Part shown: piece by piece, positions 25,592 through 34,060 of the stretch
How the letters are laid out: the number at the start of each line of letters is the position of its first letter
How positions within the stretch are numbered: position 1 is the first letter of the stretch
From: Leucobacter sp. PH1c
GTDB taxonomy: Bacteria; Actinomycetota; Actinomycetes; Actinomycetales; Microbacteriaceae
DNA length: 64,000 bases
Reading direction: 5' to 3'
Assembly (NCBI RefSeq): GCF_000633415.1
Contig: NZ_AYMV01000022.1
Location: 62,001-126,000 of the forward strand
Notes under the pieces: model-generated
What the model saw: the letters and a program-made list of their open reading frames with translations, nothing else
What the model was told of the DNA's origin: nothing
The model's database searches: none
Made by a program: the position numbers and the translations under genes

Positions 25592-25597
25592 ATGATA
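25592..25597 (-). promoter_or_regulatory. Possible -10 box for kinase operon
   Basis: TATCAT on the minus strand ends seven bases before the leader-peptide ATG at 25584, which places the transcription start on or next to that ATG. The -35 region is not convincing. Confidence 0.45.
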
Positions 25598-25626
25598 GAA
25601 GATCCGAGCGGAACACCCCCAAACGA

Positions 25627-25662
25627 CGCACACCCCCGCTCCGAACGGAGCGGGGGTGTGCG
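25627..25662 (-). terminator. Terminator downstream of rplA
   Basis: Perfect 17-bp stem (CGCACACCCCCGCTCCG and its complement) with a two-base AA gap, 36 bases after the rplA stop. On the minus strand it is followed by TCGTTTG. It separates the ribosomal-protein unit from the kinase operon, which reads in the same direction. Confidence 0.8.
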
Positions 25663-25697
25663 GAAGGCCGACGCGGAGCGCCGACCGGCGTACGGGC

Positions 25698-26387
25698 TTA
25701 GAGGCCCGAGACGTCCAGCGGGATGCCGGGACCGAAGGTCGTCGAGACGGCGCCCTTGATCACGTACTTGCCCTTGGCCGACGACGGCTTGAGACGCGAG
25801 ATCTCGTCGAGCACGGACGTGATGTTGTCCGAGAGCTGCTCAGCCGTGAAGGAGGCCTTGCCAACGATGAAGTGCACGTTGGCGTGCTTGTCGACGCGGA
25901 ACTCGATCTTGCCGCCCTTGATGTCGGTCACGGCCTTGGCCGGGTCCGGGGTGACGGTGCCGGTCTTCGGGTTGGGCATGAGGCCACGGGGACCGAGCAC
26001 CTTACCGAGACGGCCGACCTTGCCCATGAGCTCGGGGGTCGACACGGCCGAATCGAAGTCGGTGTAGCCTGCGGCCACCTTCTCAATCAGCTCGTCGCCG
26101 CCGACCTCGTCGGCGCCGGCAGCGATCGCTGCCTCGGCCGCGGGGCCCACTGCGAACACGATGACGCGGGCGGTCTTGCCCGTGCCGTGGGGCAGGCTGA
26201 CGGTGCCGCGCACCATCTGGTCTGCCTTGCGGGGATCCACACCGAGCTTGACGGCGACCTCAACGGTCGAGTCGGTCTTGGTGGAACCGGTCTCCTTCGC
26301 CAGGGCGACTGCCTCGGCGGGAGCGTAGAACTTGTCTGCCTGGATCTTCTCGGCAGCGGCGCGGTACGCCTTCGACTTCTGTGCCAT
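25698..26387 (-). CDS. rplA: 50S ribosomal protein L1
   Basis: 229 residues, the usual length. It starts [15 protein letters not shown] and contains the conserved L1 stretch [20 protein letters not shown] and the C-terminal [16 protein letters not shown]1 binds 23S rRNA at the L1 stalk (E site) and in many bacteria represses translation of its own operon mRNA. It follows rplK by 11 bases, in the conserved secE-nusG-rplK-rplA order. Confidence 0.98.
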   Translation of the reverse strand: MAQKSKAYRAAAEKIQADKFYAPAEAVALAKETGSTKTDSTVEVAVKLGVDPRKADQMVRGTVSLPHGTGKTARVIVFAVGPAAEAAIAAGADEVGGDELIEKVAAGYTDFDSAVSTPELMGKVGRLGKVLGPRGLMPNPKTGTVTPDPAKAVTDIKGGKIEFRVDKHANVHFIVGKASFTAEQLSDNITSVLDEISRLKPSSAKGKYVIKGAVSTTFGPGIPLDVSGL

Positions 26388-26398
26388 CTTCAGTACCC

Positions 26399-26827
26399 TT
26401 ACTCGACCGTGATGCCCATGGAGCGAGCGGTGCCCGCGATGATCTTCGACGCAGCGTCGAGGTCGTTCGCGTTGAGATCAGCCTGCTTCTGCTCGGCGAT
26501 CTGGCGAACCTGCTCAGCCGTCACCTTCGCCACCTTGACGGTGTGCGGGGTGCCGGAGCCCTTCTGCACGCCAGCAGCCTTCTTGAGGAGCTCGGCGGCG
26601 GGCGGGGTCTTCAGGACGAAGGTGAACGAGCGGTCCTCGTACACGGTGATCTCCACCGGGACGATGTTGCCGCGCTGGGACTCCGTTGCAGCGTTGTACG
26701 CCTTGCAGAATTCCATGATGTTGACGCCGTGCTGACCCAGCGCGGGACCCACGGGGGGTGCCGGGTTGGCGGCGCCGGCAGCGATCTGAAGCTTGATCAG
26801 ACCGGTAACCTTCTTGGCCTTTGCCAT
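26399..26827 (-). CDS. rplK: 50S ribosomal protein L11
   Basis: 142 residues, typical length. The conserved [15 protein letters not shown] segment is near the N-terminus and the RNA-binding C-terminal domain includes [15 protein letters not shown]11 forms the GTPase-associated centre of the 50S subunit and is required for RelA-type stringent signalling. A strong ribosome site (AGGAAAGG) precedes the ATG. A terminator-like hairpin lies between it and nusG, so rplK-rplA probably has its own promoter. Confidence 0.98.
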   Translation of the reverse strand: MAKAKKVTGLIKLQIAAGAANPAPPVGPALGQHGVNIMEFCKAYNAATESQRGNIVPVEITVYEDRSFTFVLKTPPAAELLKKAAGVQKGSGTPHTVKVAKVTAEQVRQIAEQKQADLNANDLDAASKIIAGTARSMGITVE

Positions 26828-26922
26828 GATTGTTTCCTTTCCTACGAACGGGTTGCCCCGCTCTCCCGCAGTTCCGGCCGATCCGGACGCGGTGTGGCTA
26901 TGCGCGAACGCACAACTTCACA

Positions 26923-26928
26923 ATCGTA
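26923..26928 (-). promoter_or_regulatory. Possible -10 box for rplK-rplA
   Basis: TACGAT on the minus strand, 95 bases before rplK and downstream of the nusG terminator. TGCAGA, 16 bases upstream, is a weak -35. Its position fits a separate rplK-rplA transcript. Confidence 0.4.
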
Positions 26929-26966
26929 CCCCACGCGCGAGGATTCTGCACGCGGGGAGAACGAAA

Positions 26967-26998
26967 AACGGGCCCCGCGCCGAAGCGCGGGGCCCGTT
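26967..26998 (-). terminator. Terminator downstream of nusG
   Basis: 14-bp perfect stem (AACGGGCCCCGCGC and complement) with a CGAA loop, followed on the minus strand by TTTTCGTTC. It begins about 19 bases after the nusG stop and is a good intrinsic terminator. Confidence 0.82.
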
Positions 26999-27016
26999 CT
27001 CGATCCGGGAGCCGGA

Positions 27017-27838
27017 TCAGACCATCTTGGTGACCTGGTCGAAGCCGAGCTCGACCGGCGTCTCGCGCTCGAAGAGCGAGACGAGGACGGTGAGCTTGCC
27101 CGCGGCCGGGTTGATCTCGCTGATCGTGCCGGGAAGCCCCTCGAAGGAGCCGGACTTGATCGTGATCGTCTCGCCGATCTCGAAGTCGATCTCGACGTTG
27201 CCCTGCGCGGCGGCGTTCGCGGCGGCCTTGCCCTTGGCGGTCGCGGCCGGCTCGAGCTCGACGGTGCTCTTCAGCATCTCGAACGCCTCGTTGATGCGCA
27301 GCGGCACCGGGTTGTGGGCGTTGCCCACGAAGCCAGTCACGCCGGGGGTGTGGCGCACGACGGACCAGGTGGTCTCGGTGAGGTTCATGCGAACGAGCAC
27401 GTAGCCGGGGATGCGCACGCGCGTCACCATCTTGCGCTGACCGTTCTTGACCTCCATGACCTCTTCCATGGGGACCTGGATCTCGTAGATGTCGTCGACC
27501 GCGCCCATCGTCTCGCGACGGTTCCACAGGTTCGACTTCACCTTGCGCTCGTAGCCCGCGTAGGTGTGGATCACGAACCACTTGCCCGGGCGGCGACGCA
27601 GGTCCTTCTTGAAGGCCTTGTAGGGATCCTCGGCGGTCTCCGCCTCGGCGTCCTCGGCAGCGCCGTCCTCGGTCTCCTCGTCGACGATCGCGGAAGCGGC
27701 CGCCTCGGCCTCCTCCACGGAGTCGATGTCGAGGGCGTCCTCTACGGCTGCGTCGACGACGGGGTCGGCGGTGTGCGCCAGCGCATCGAGGGCCGCGTCG
27801 AGGTCGGCCTCGGGGGTGTTGCTCGTCTCGCTCGTCAT
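27017..27838 (-). CDS. nusG: Transcription termination/antitermination protein NusG
   Basis: 273 residues. The first ~85 are an acidic, Ala/Glu/Asp-rich extension common in actinobacteria. The NGN domain starts at about 95 (KWFVIHTYAGYERKVKSNL) and includes VRMNLTETTWSVVRHTPGV. The C-terminal KOW domain (about 215-273) contains GETITIKSGSFEGLPGTI. NusG binds RNA polymerase and couples it to Rho or ribosomes. Encoded 60 bases after secE and before rplK, the conserved order. Confidence 0.97.
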   Translation of the reverse strand: MTSETSNTPEADLDAALDALAHTADPVVDAAVEDALDIDSVEEAEAAASAIVDEETEDGAAEDAEAETAEDPYKAFKKDLRRRPGKWFVIHTYAGYERKVKSNLWNRRETMGAVDDIYEIQVPMEEVMEVKNGQRKMVTRVRIPGYVLVRMNLTETTWSVVRHTPGVTGFVGNAHNPVPLRINEAFEMLKSTVELEPAATAKGKAAANAAAQGNVEIDFEIGETITIKSGSFEGLPGTISEINPAAGKLTVLVSLFERETPVELGFDQVTKMV

Positions 27839-27898
27839 CTGCTGCTCTTGCTTTCTGTACTGACCAAATCGGGGCCGGGAGTAGCGCGTCTCGCGCGA

Positions 27899-28171
27899 CT
27901 AGCCGAGCGGCGTCCCGAAGATAAAGACGGTGATGAAGCCGAAGACCTGATCCAGGGCCCACACCAGCGCCATCATGATGACCACGAAGGCGATCACGAC
28001 GATCGTGAAGTTGACGAGCTCCTTGCGGGTCGGCGTCACGACCTTCTTCAGCTCGGCGATGACCTGCTGGATGAAGAGCACGATCCGGCTGAACCAGTTG
28101 CGCTTGGCAGCGCGGTCGCTGGTAGCGCGCTCGGCTGCGCCGCCGCTCTCCTCAACTTCACTGGTGCTCAC
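27899..28171 (-). CDS. secE: Preprotein translocase subunit SecE
   Basis: 90 residues. A polar N-terminus is followed by the SecE signature (RIVLFIQQVIAELKKVVTPT) and a single transmembrane helix (about 57-80, FTIVVIAFVVIMMALVWALD). It is an essential component of the SecYEG channel. The GTG start has a GAAAGGAACG ribosome site. It lies between tRNA-Trp and nusG, the standard bacterial arrangement. Confidence 0.96.
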   Translation of the reverse strand: MSTSEVEESGGAAERATSDRAAKRNWFSRIVLFIQQVIAELKKVVTPTRKELVNFTIVVIAFVVIMMALVWALDQVFGFITVFIFGTPLG

Positions 28172-28190
28172 TCGCCGTTCCTTTCAATAG

Positions 28191-28220
28191 ACTCGTCCGG
28201 CGCCGAAGCGCCGGACGAGT
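28191..28220 (-). other. Stem-loop between tRNA-Trp and secE
   Basis: 13-bp stem (ACTCGTCCGGCGC with its complement) and a CGAA loop, beginning five bases after the tRNA 3' end and ending about 20 bases before the secE start codon. No U-tract follows. It may mark the tRNA 3' processing junction, attenuate read-through or protect the secE mRNA end. Confidence 0.6.
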
Positions 28221-28224
28221 GCGG

Positions 28225-28297
28225 CAGGGCGGACAGGACTCGAACCTGCAACCTGCGGTTTTGGAGACCGCTGCTCTACCAATTGAGCCACCGCCCT
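28225..28297 (-). tRNA. tRNA-Trp (anticodon CCA)
   Basis: 73-nt cloverleaf: acceptor AGGGCGG/CCGCCCT, D arm GCTC/GAGC, anticodon stem GCGGT/ACCGC with loop CTCCAAA (anticodon CCA), and T arm GCAGG-TTCGAGT-CCTGT. The discriminator is G, and the 3' CCA is not encoded. Location next to secE is standard in bacteria. Confidence 0.97.
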
Positions 28298-28346
28298 ATG
28301 GAAACTGACTTGCCGAACTTCCATTCCCGAGAGGCCGAAACCTTCA

Positions 28347-28373
28347 GGCATAGGAAAGTATGGCAGAAGTCAA
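28347..28373 (-). promoter_or_regulatory. Possible tRNA-Trp promoter
   Basis: TTGACT (28368-28373, minus) and TATGCC (28347-28352, minus) separated by 15 bases, about 50 bases upstream of the mature tRNA. The spacer is short, so the -10 assignment is uncertain. Confidence 0.35.
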
Positions 28374-28420
28374 CTACCGAGGACCACCTTACGGGATCCC
28401 GGGCGGGTTGTCGAACTGGG

Positions 28421-28462
28421 GCCGCGGCGTTCCGGCGCGCCCGGGCTCCGGAACGCCGCGGC
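28421..28462 (-). terminator. Stem-loop downstream of the metallophosphoesterase gene
   Basis: 15-bp perfect stem GCCGCGGCGTTCCGG with a 12-base C/G loop, starting ten bases past the gene's stop on the minus strand. No U-tract follows, so it is a GC-rich terminator-like hairpin or mRNA 3' stabiliser. Confidence 0.6.
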
Positions 28463-28471
28463 AGCGGGGCG

Positions 28472-30883
28472 CTACGCCCGGCGCTTCCGCAGCCGGAGCC
28501 CGAGGGCCGCGGCGCCCGCGAGGAGCAGCGCGCAGGCGACGGCGAGCGCGGGCGCCCCGGAGGCGCCGGTCTGCGCGAGCGCGGCCGTGGCCGCGGAACC
28601 CGCGGATCCCGAGCCGCCGGAGTCGCTCGATCCCCCCGTGCCGCCGGGCTCACCCGTCCCGTCGGTGCCGCCCGTATCACCGGGCCCACCCGTGCCGGGC
28701 TGCTCACCGCCATCAGCGTCCTGCCAGGCGGCGAGGGCGGTGCGCAGGTCGGCGGTTGCGGTATCGAGCTGCGCCTGCGGCACGTTCAGGGTGTCGCGGA
28801 GCTCCCTGGCCTCCCCCAGCTCGACGCGGAGCGCGCGCTCGGCGCCCGCGGCGCCCCCGGCCTCCGCGGCACCCGCTCGCTCCGTCCGCTCCGCCCGCTC
28901 CGCCGGGAGCGCGGCCTCGACCTCGCCGATCGCAGCCCGGAGGGGCCCGCGGTCGACGGCGATCAGCTGCTGCTCGACCTCGGCCGCACCGTCCGCGAGA
29001 GCCCACGCGAGTTCGTCCACGGCGTCCTGCGTGGCCGGTTCGCTCTCCAGCTGCGCTCGGAGCGCCGCGGCGGCGGCCTCGGCCGCCGCCCGATCCGCAA
29101 TCGCCACGGCGTAGTCCTCGTCCTCAGCAGGCGCGGTCGCGCCGAGCACCCGGTCCAGCTGCGCCAGCACCGCCTCGGCGCGGCTCTCGGCAGCCGCCAG
29201 GGCGCGCTCGTCCAGGGCGCCTGCGACGAAGCGGAAGCTCAGCGGCGCGCTCCGGTTCTGATACGAGTCGTAGGCGACGAGCACCGCCTCGTACTCGCGC
29301 CCGAGGGTGAGCGTCCGGTCGATCGGCCGCCCCACTGCGTTGCCCGCGCGCACCGCGAGCGGGATGTCGAGCACCGCCGGCTTCGGCGCCACGACGTAGT
29401 CCGAGTAGATGCGCCCGTTCGCGGGGACCAGCTCGGTGACCTGCCCGGTCTCCACGTCGGTCACGGTGAGCGTGTACTCCGCGGTGAACTGGTCGTCCCC
29501 CGCCTGCGGCAGGCGCAGCACGGGACCGTCCTCGGTCTGGCGCACGCTCGGCGGCTCCTCACCCCACTCAGGCGCCACCGCATTGCGGTTCGCCTGAGTG
29601 TAGGTGAACCGCGCCTTCGTCTCCGCGGGGGTCGCGCCGCGCGCGATCACCCAGCTCGGTCCGGCGAGCGAGCCGGAGGACGCGAACGGCGGGTTCTCCT
29701 GGAAGGCCCACGCCCCGTCGTCCGTGTACGTCCGCCCGGGGTCCGCCGCGTAGTTGATCCGGTCGATCTCGATCCGATCGCCGTACACGTCGACCACCAC
29801 GGACTGCGCGGTCGGGATGGTGGCGTCGCGCGCGAGCCCGGGCCCGAAGATCTGGAACTTCCCGTCGTTCTCGCCGTAGGACATGGACCCCTCGTTCACG
29901 GAGGTGAAGTCCTGCTGGTGGATCGAGCGCTCGTCGGTGATGTTCAGGTGCGAGTGGCCCGAGAAGTAGACGACCTGCGGGAAGTCGCTGAGGCTCGACT
30001 TCAGGCCGCCGTTCGACGCCTGCGCCCCGTCCCACACCGTCGCGGGGATCGGGCGGTGCCCGAAGACGAAGACGGGCAGGCCCTCCGTGGCCGGGTCGGC
30101 GCTCAGCGCCGCGAGCCTGCCGTACAGCCACTCCGCCTGCGTCGCGTTCCAGGCCTCCGTGTTGACGACGAACGCGGGGAACTCGCCGATGGTCGACTCG
30201 TAGTACCCCGTCGTGCCGGGGAACCAGTCGTCCGGATACTGCTCGGCCATGCGCGTCACGTAGTCGTCGTGGTTGCCGAACGACAGCATCACCTGCGTGT
30301 CCGTCATCCCGGTGCGCGCGAGGTTCCGCTCGAGCATCGCGCGGGGGAACTGGTGGTCCGCCGCCGAGTTAAAGAAGTTGTCGTTGATCTGGTCGCCGTT
30401 CGAGATGAGCGCGTCCGGCCGCGGCGCGATCCGCCGCAGCGTGTCGAAGTACCCGTCCCACTTCGCCATCGCGGGGCCCGTCCCCGTGGAGAGGTGGATG
30501 TCGCTCATCACGGCGAACTGGGCGAGCGGCTCCTCCGCTGTCTTGACAAGAATCCCGCGGATCAGCGGGAGGCTCTCGGCGCGGTCGGTGAACGCCACCG
30601 CGGTGAGGTTCGCGGTCCGCTCGACCAGGATCGGGCCCGTCGCGAGCGCGCTGCTGCGCGTCGGGTGCGTGCCGTCGAGCGTGTAGCGGATCTCGGTCCC
30701 CTCGGCGGCGGCCAGCGTCACGGCCTGCGGGCCGACGTAGCGGCCGCTCTCGTGGCTCGCGGTGGGCGGCGCGAGCTCGGTCCGCGGGGCGGCGTGGGCC
30801 GCGACGGCGGGCGGGAGTACCGCCTGCGCGCCGAGCAGTGCGACGCCGCCCAGCGCGAGCGCGACGATCCTTCTCTTGGACAT
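28472..30883 (-). CDS. Cell-wall-anchored metallophosphoesterase with LAQTG sorting signal
   Basis: 803 residues from the ATG at 30883, preceded by GGAGGAGAGG. A signal peptide (about 1-30) is followed by a chitobiase/CHB_HEX-type domain (about 45-95). The calcineurin-like phosphoesterase domain (about 120-400) has metal ligands in VMSDIHL, SNGDQIND, FGNHDDY, FGHRP and SGHSH. A helical Ala/Glu-rich region precedes a Gly/Ser/Thr-rich wall-spanning linker and the C-terminal LAQTG, hydrophobic helix and RKRRA tail. LAxTG is the signal of class E sortases in high-GC Gram-positives, so the enzyme should end up on peptidoglycan. Likely substrates are extracellular phosphate esters or nucleotides. 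Confidence 0.87.
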   Translation of the reverse strand: MSKRRIVALALGGVALLGAQAVLPPAVAAHAAPRTELAPPTASHESGRYVGPQAVTLAAAEGTEIRYTLDGTHPTRSSALATGPILVERTANLTAVAFTDRAESLPLIRGILVKTAEEPLAQFAVMSDIHLSTGTGPAMAKWDGYFDTLRRIAPRPDALISNGDQINDNFFNSAADHQFPRAMLERNLARTGMTDTQVMLSFGNHDDYVTRMAEQYPDDWFPGTTGYYESTIGEFPAFVVNTEAWNATQAEWLYGRLAALSADPATEGLPVFVFGHRPIPATVWDGAQASNGGLKSSLSDFPQVVYFSGHSHLNITDERSIHQQDFTSVNEGSMSYGENDGKFQIFGPGLARDATIPTAQSVVVDVYGDRIEIDRINYAADPGRTYTDDGAWAFQENPPFASSGSLAGPSWVIARGATPAETKARFTYTQANRNAVAPEWGEEPPSVRQTEDGPVLRLPQAGDDQFTAEYTLTVTDVETGQVTELVPANGRIYSDYVVAPKPAVLDIPLAVRAGNAVGRPIDRTLTLGREYEAVLVAYDSYQNRSAPLSFRFVAGALDERALAAAESRAEAVLAQLDRVLGATAPAEDEDYAVAIADRAAAEAAAAALRAQLESEPATQDAVDELAWALADGAAEVEQQLIAVDRGPLRAAIGEVEAALPAERAERTERAGAAEAGGAAGAERALRVELGEARELRDTLNVPQAQLDTATADLRTALAAWQDADGGEQPGTGGPGDTGGTDGTGEPGGTGGSSDSGGSGSAGSAATAALAQTGASGAPALAVACALLLAGAAALGLRLRKRRA

Positions 30884-31044
30884 GGATTCCTCTCCTCCGG
30901 TGCCCGAGATAGGCACGCCTCAGCCCAAGTTGTCGATACAGGATGACGGCGCTTTGGCGGCGGCGTGAAAGCTGCATGAACTCCGCTTCACTCCGGATTC
31001 ACTCGTCGGCTCGCGCGCATTCCCCGAGGGACCGCTGCACGGCC

Positions 31045-31050
31045 TAGACT
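31045..31050 (+). promoter_or_regulatory. -10 box of leaderless aminotransferase transcript
   Basis: TAGACT ends seven bases before the GTG at 31058, with no ribosome site between. It has the same geometry as the GntR and Maf promoters in this window. Confidence 0.5.
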
Positions 31051-31057
31051 GGTGCGC

Positions 31058-32260
31058 GTGACCACCAACTCTCGTCTGTCAAAGAAGCTCGCCGCCATCG
31101 CCGAGTCTGCCACGCTCAAGGTCGACGCCAAGGCGAAGGCACTCCAGGCCGAGGGCCGCCCCGTCATCAGCTACGCCGCGGGCGAGCCTGATTTCGCGAC
31201 CCCCTCGCACATCGTCGACGCGGCGCGCGCCGCCCTCGACGATCCCAAGAATTTCCGCTACACCGCGGCGGCCGGTCTGCCCGAGCTGAAGCAGGCCATC
31301 GCCGCAAAGACCGCGCGCGATTCGGGCTGGGCGATCGATCCCTCGCAGGTGATCGTCACGAACGGCGGCAAGCAGGCCGTCTACCAGGCCTTCCAGGCGC
31401 TCCTCGATCCGGGCGACGAAGTGCTGCTCCCCGCCCCCTACTGGACCACGTACCCCGAGGCAATCCAGCTCGCGGACGGCGTGCCCGTCGAGGTCTTCGC
31501 CGGCTCCGAGCAGGGCTACAAGGTGACCGTCGAGCAGCTCGAGGCCGCCCGCACCGAGCGCACGAAGGTGCTGCTCTTCGTTTCGCCCTCGAACCCGACG
31601 GGCGCGGTGTACACCCCGGAGGAGACGCAGGCGATCGGCGATTGGGCCGAAGCCAACGGCCTGTGGGTCATCGCCGACGAGATCTACCAGAACCTCACCT
31701 ACGACGGGGTCCGCGCGGTCTCGATCGTCGAGGCGACCCCCGCCCTGCAGGATCGTGCGATCCTCGTGAACGGCGTGGCCAAGACGTACGCGATGACCGG
31801 CTGGCGCCTCGGCTGGATGCTCGGCCCCGCCGACGTCATCAAGGGTGCCGCCAACCTCCAGTCGCACCTCACCTCGAACATCAACAACATCGCGCAGCGC
31901 GCGGCCATCGCGGCGCTCACGGGCCCGCAGGAGCCGATCGAGGAGATGCGTCTCGCGTTCGATCGCCGCCGCAAGCTCATCGTCGGCGAGCTGAACAAGG
32001 TTCCCGGCTTCGTGTGCCCCACCCCCGAGGGCGCCTTCTACGCGTACGTCGACGTCACCGCGGCGCTCGGCAAGCCCGTCCGCGGCGTGACCCCGACCAC
32101 CTCGCTCGAGCTCGCGGACCTGATCCTCGAGCACGCGGAGGTCGCGGCGGTCCCCGGCGAGGCGTTCGGCCCCTCCGGCTACCTGCGCTTCAGCTACGCG
32201 CTCGGCGACGACGCGATCCTCGAGGGCGTGCAGCGGATCCAGGCGCTGCTCTCCGAGTAG
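31058..32260 (+). CDS. PLP-dependent aminotransferase (aspartate aminotransferase-like)
   Basis: 400-residue fold-type I aminotransferase. It shows AAGEPDF (N-terminal substrate-binding loop), [12 protein letters not shown], the [11 protein letters not shown] motif, the PLP lysine in [16 protein letters not shown] and FSYAL near the end (carboxylate-binding Arg in LRFSY). These features match class Ib aspartate/prephenate-type aminotransferases. It probably transfers amino groups between aspartate or aromatic donors and 2-oxoglutarate. Chosen start is GTG 31058; another GTG six bases upstream is possible. It stands alone and ends at a strong bidirectional hairpin. Confidence 0.93.
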   Translation: MTTNSRLSKKLAAIAESATLKVDAKAKALQAEGRPVISYAAGEPDFATPSHIVDAARAALDDPKNFRYTAAAGLPELKQAIAAKTARDSGWAIDPSQVIVTNGGKQAVYQAFQALLDPGDEVLLPAPYWTTYPEAIQLADGVPVEVFAGSEQGYKVTVEQLEAARTERTKVLLFVSPSNPTGAVYTPEETQAIGDWAEANGLWVIADEIYQNLTYDGVRAVSIVEATPALQDRAILVNGVAKTYAMTGWRLGWMLGPADVIKGAANLQSHLTSNINNIAQRAAIAALTGPQEPIEEMRLAFDRRRKLIVGELNKVPGFVCPTPEGAFYAYVDVTAALGKPVRGVTPTTSLELADLILEHAEVAAVPGEAFGPSGYLRFSYALGDDAILEGVQRIQALLSE

Positions 32261-32280
32261 GCGCGCGGCTCAGCACGACG

Positions 32281-32320
32281 ACAGCGGCGGCGGTTCCCTC
32301 CCGGGAGCCGCCGCCGCTGT
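32281..32320. terminator. Bidirectional terminator between aminotransferase and TetR gene
   Basis: 13-bp perfect outer stem ACAGCGGCGGCGG plus about five inner pairs around a TCCC loop. It lies between two convergent genes, 20 bases after the aminotransferase stop and eight bases before the TetR stop. Confidence 0.82.
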
Positions 32321-32327
32321 CATTCGC

Positions 32328-32888
32328 TCAGAAGGCGACGAGCACCTGGTCGAGCACGAGCTCGACGGGCTGGTCCTTCCGGAAGAGCAACCAGTCGAGG
32401 CAGGCGCCCGCGAGCGCGCCGAAGAACGCGGCGCCCGCAGTCTCGGTGGTCTCCGCCGCAGCGGGATCGCCGTTCGCCTCGCGCGCGGCGCGCAGCACGT
32501 CGCGGAATCGCACGGTGACCGAGCCCCGGGCGAGCGTCATGGTGTCGGCCCAGGGGCGATCCGTGCGGAACACCTCGGAGGCCATGAGCTTCGCGAGATC
32601 GAGATTGCTGCGCAGCGTCTCGAGCGTCGCCGCGGCGACGGCGCGCGGCGCCTCGGCCGCGGGGACAGAGTCCCGCGCCTCGTCGATCGCGGCGGCGAGA
32701 CGGGCGAAGCCGTCGCGGATCACCTCTTCGAAGATCGCGTCCTTCGAGGCGAAGTTGTAGTACAGGCTGCCCTTCGCGACGCCCGCGGCCTCCGCGATCT
32801 GATCCATGGATGCACCGCTGATCCCGTGCTGCGCGGCGACGCGGACCGCGGCCTCGGTGATGAGCAGTTTGGTGTTGACGCGGGCCAT
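32328..32888 (-). CDS. TetR-family transcriptional regulator
   Basis: 186 residues. The N-terminal helix-turn-helix (about 10-55) contains AAVRVAAQHGISGASMDQIA and KGSLYYNFASKDAIFEEVI, the classic TetR pattern. The C-terminal ligand domain is generic. The ATG is preceded by GGAGG. It follows the AsnC gene by 14 bases in the same direction. A 14-bp palindrome over the YhgE/ATPase promoter at 39.8 kb looks like a TetR site and no other TetR is nearby, so this protein could control it. That link is inference. Confidence 0.88.
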   Translation of the reverse strand: MARVNTKLLITEAAVRVAAQHGISGASMDQIAEAAGVAKGSLYYNFASKDAIFEEVIRDGFARLAAAIDEARDSVPAAEAPRAVAAATLETLRSNLDLAKLMASEVFRTDRPWADTMTLARGSVTVRFRDVLRAAREANGDPAAAETTETAGAAFFGALAGACLDWLLFRKDQPVELVLDQVLVAF

Positions 32889-32902
32889 ACCTCCATCTTC
32901 CC

Positions 32903-33952
32903 CTACTCGGGCCCTGCGTGCCCCCACGAGGGCGCGATCACCTCGCCCGTGGCGCGGCCGCCGTCGCCCAGCAGCCAGCCGACGCGCTTCACGATGCGTA
33001 GCGCGATCGCGCTCTCGCGGATCACCAGCCCGGGCACGGCGCCCACGAGCGCTTCCTCCACGCGCGGCACCTCGGCGACGGAGCGGAGCCAGACCGCGAT
33101 GAGGATGTTCGTGCGGCCCGTCGTCGAGGCGCAGAGCCGCACCCCGGGGATCTGGGCCACGCGGCGAGCGAGCTCCTCGTGCTCGGTCGCCGGGACTGAG
33201 GCGAACCACTGCGCGGTCACGGGGGTGCCGGTGACGCCCTGGGCGAGCTCGCAGCGGAAGTGGATGAGCCCGTGCTCGATCGCCGCGCGGATCTGACGGC
33301 GCACCGTCGGCTCGCTCATGCCGAGGCCACGCGCGATGTCGGCGGCCGAGGCGCGGCCGTCGAGCGCGAGCGCGCGCAGCACGGCGCGGCTCACTCGCGG
33401 GGGCGTGCCGTCCGGGCGGGGTCGCGGGTGCAGCTGCGCGACGCGGCGCGCCTGCTCAGCGCTGAGCGCGCGCATGGACCAGCTGTCCGCGATCACGTGC
33501 ATCCGGGTGCTGAACGCGGTCTCCATGTGCTCGACCCCGGGCACCGCCGCGATCTGGGCGAGCGTGTGCTCGGTGAGCTGCGCGAGCGACGCGGCCGAGA
33601 CAGTGAGGAGCAGGTCGCGGTGCCGCGCGGAGATGTCGAGGGAGACGACGTCGGGGATCGCCGAGAGCTCGCGGATCACGGCCTCGCGCTCGGACATGGC
33701 GCAGAGCACCTCGATGAACGCGGTCACGGGGCAGAGCCGCGTGGCGAGCGGGTGGGCCGCGATCCAGGCGATCCCCGCCTCGCTCAGACGTCGCCAGCGG
33801 GCCGCGAGCGTCGTGCTGTGCACACCGAGGATCGGGGCCAGGCTCGTCCACGAGGCACGGGGCGCGAGTTGCAGCGCGTGCACGAGCCGCAGGTCCTCGT
33901 CGTCGAGGAGGGAGGGATCATGGAGATGATCGATTCCTGTAATTTCCCGCAT
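32903..33952 (-). CDS. Lrp/AsnC-family regulator, tandem-domain form
   Basis: 349 residues, twice the usual Lrp length. It has two helix-turn-helix units: about 15-60 (LGVHSTTLAARWRRLSEAG) and about 185-230 (IARGLGMSEPTVRRQIRAAI). Two RAM/AsnC ligand-binding domains (about 70-150 and 250-320) are also present. This duplicated layout is common in actinobacteria. It diverges from the M20 hydrolase and MFS genes across a 108-base gap and is their probable regulator, responding to an amino acid or N-acyl amino acid. The start at 33952 was chosen because it is the ATG closest to the domain; the frame is open far upstream without a ribosome site. Confidence 0.85.
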   Translation of the reverse strand: MREITGIDHLHDPSLLDDEDLRLVHALQLAPRASWTSLAPILGVHSTTLAARWRRLSEAGIAWIAAHPLATRLCPVTAFIEVLCAMSEREAVIRELSAIPDVVSLDISARHRDLLLTVSAASLAQLTEHTLAQIAAVPGVEHMETAFSTRMHVIADSWSMRALSAEQARRVAQLHPRPRPDGTPPRVSRAVLRALALDGRASAADIARGLGMSEPTVRRQIRAAIEHGLIHFRCELAQGVTGTPVTAQWFASVPATEHEELARRVAQIPGVRLCASTTGRTNILIAVWLRSVAEVPRVEEALVGAVPGLVIRESAIALRIVKRVGWLLGDGGRATGEVIAPSWGHAGPE

Positions 33953-34060
33953 TCCTTGATTGAAACCTGCTTTTTCTGCGGGCGCAAGTGTCGAACGATC
34001 AGACTGACTGCGATGCGGCTGCGTACCGAGCGGCCGCCGCCCTGCTGCAATGGAGCACGA

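Noticed and set aside
25663-27016. L1-binding autoregulatory leader for rplK-rplA
   Set aside because: Such sites occur in many bacteria, but I could not identify the characteristic rRNA-like structure in the 189-base gap before rplK.
26381-30946. A 1521-codon plus-strand open frame covering rplK, nusG, secE, tRNA-Trp and the phosphoesterase
   Set aside because: It runs antisense across conserved genes and a tRNA. Its Arg/Gly/Asp-rich translation matches nothing.
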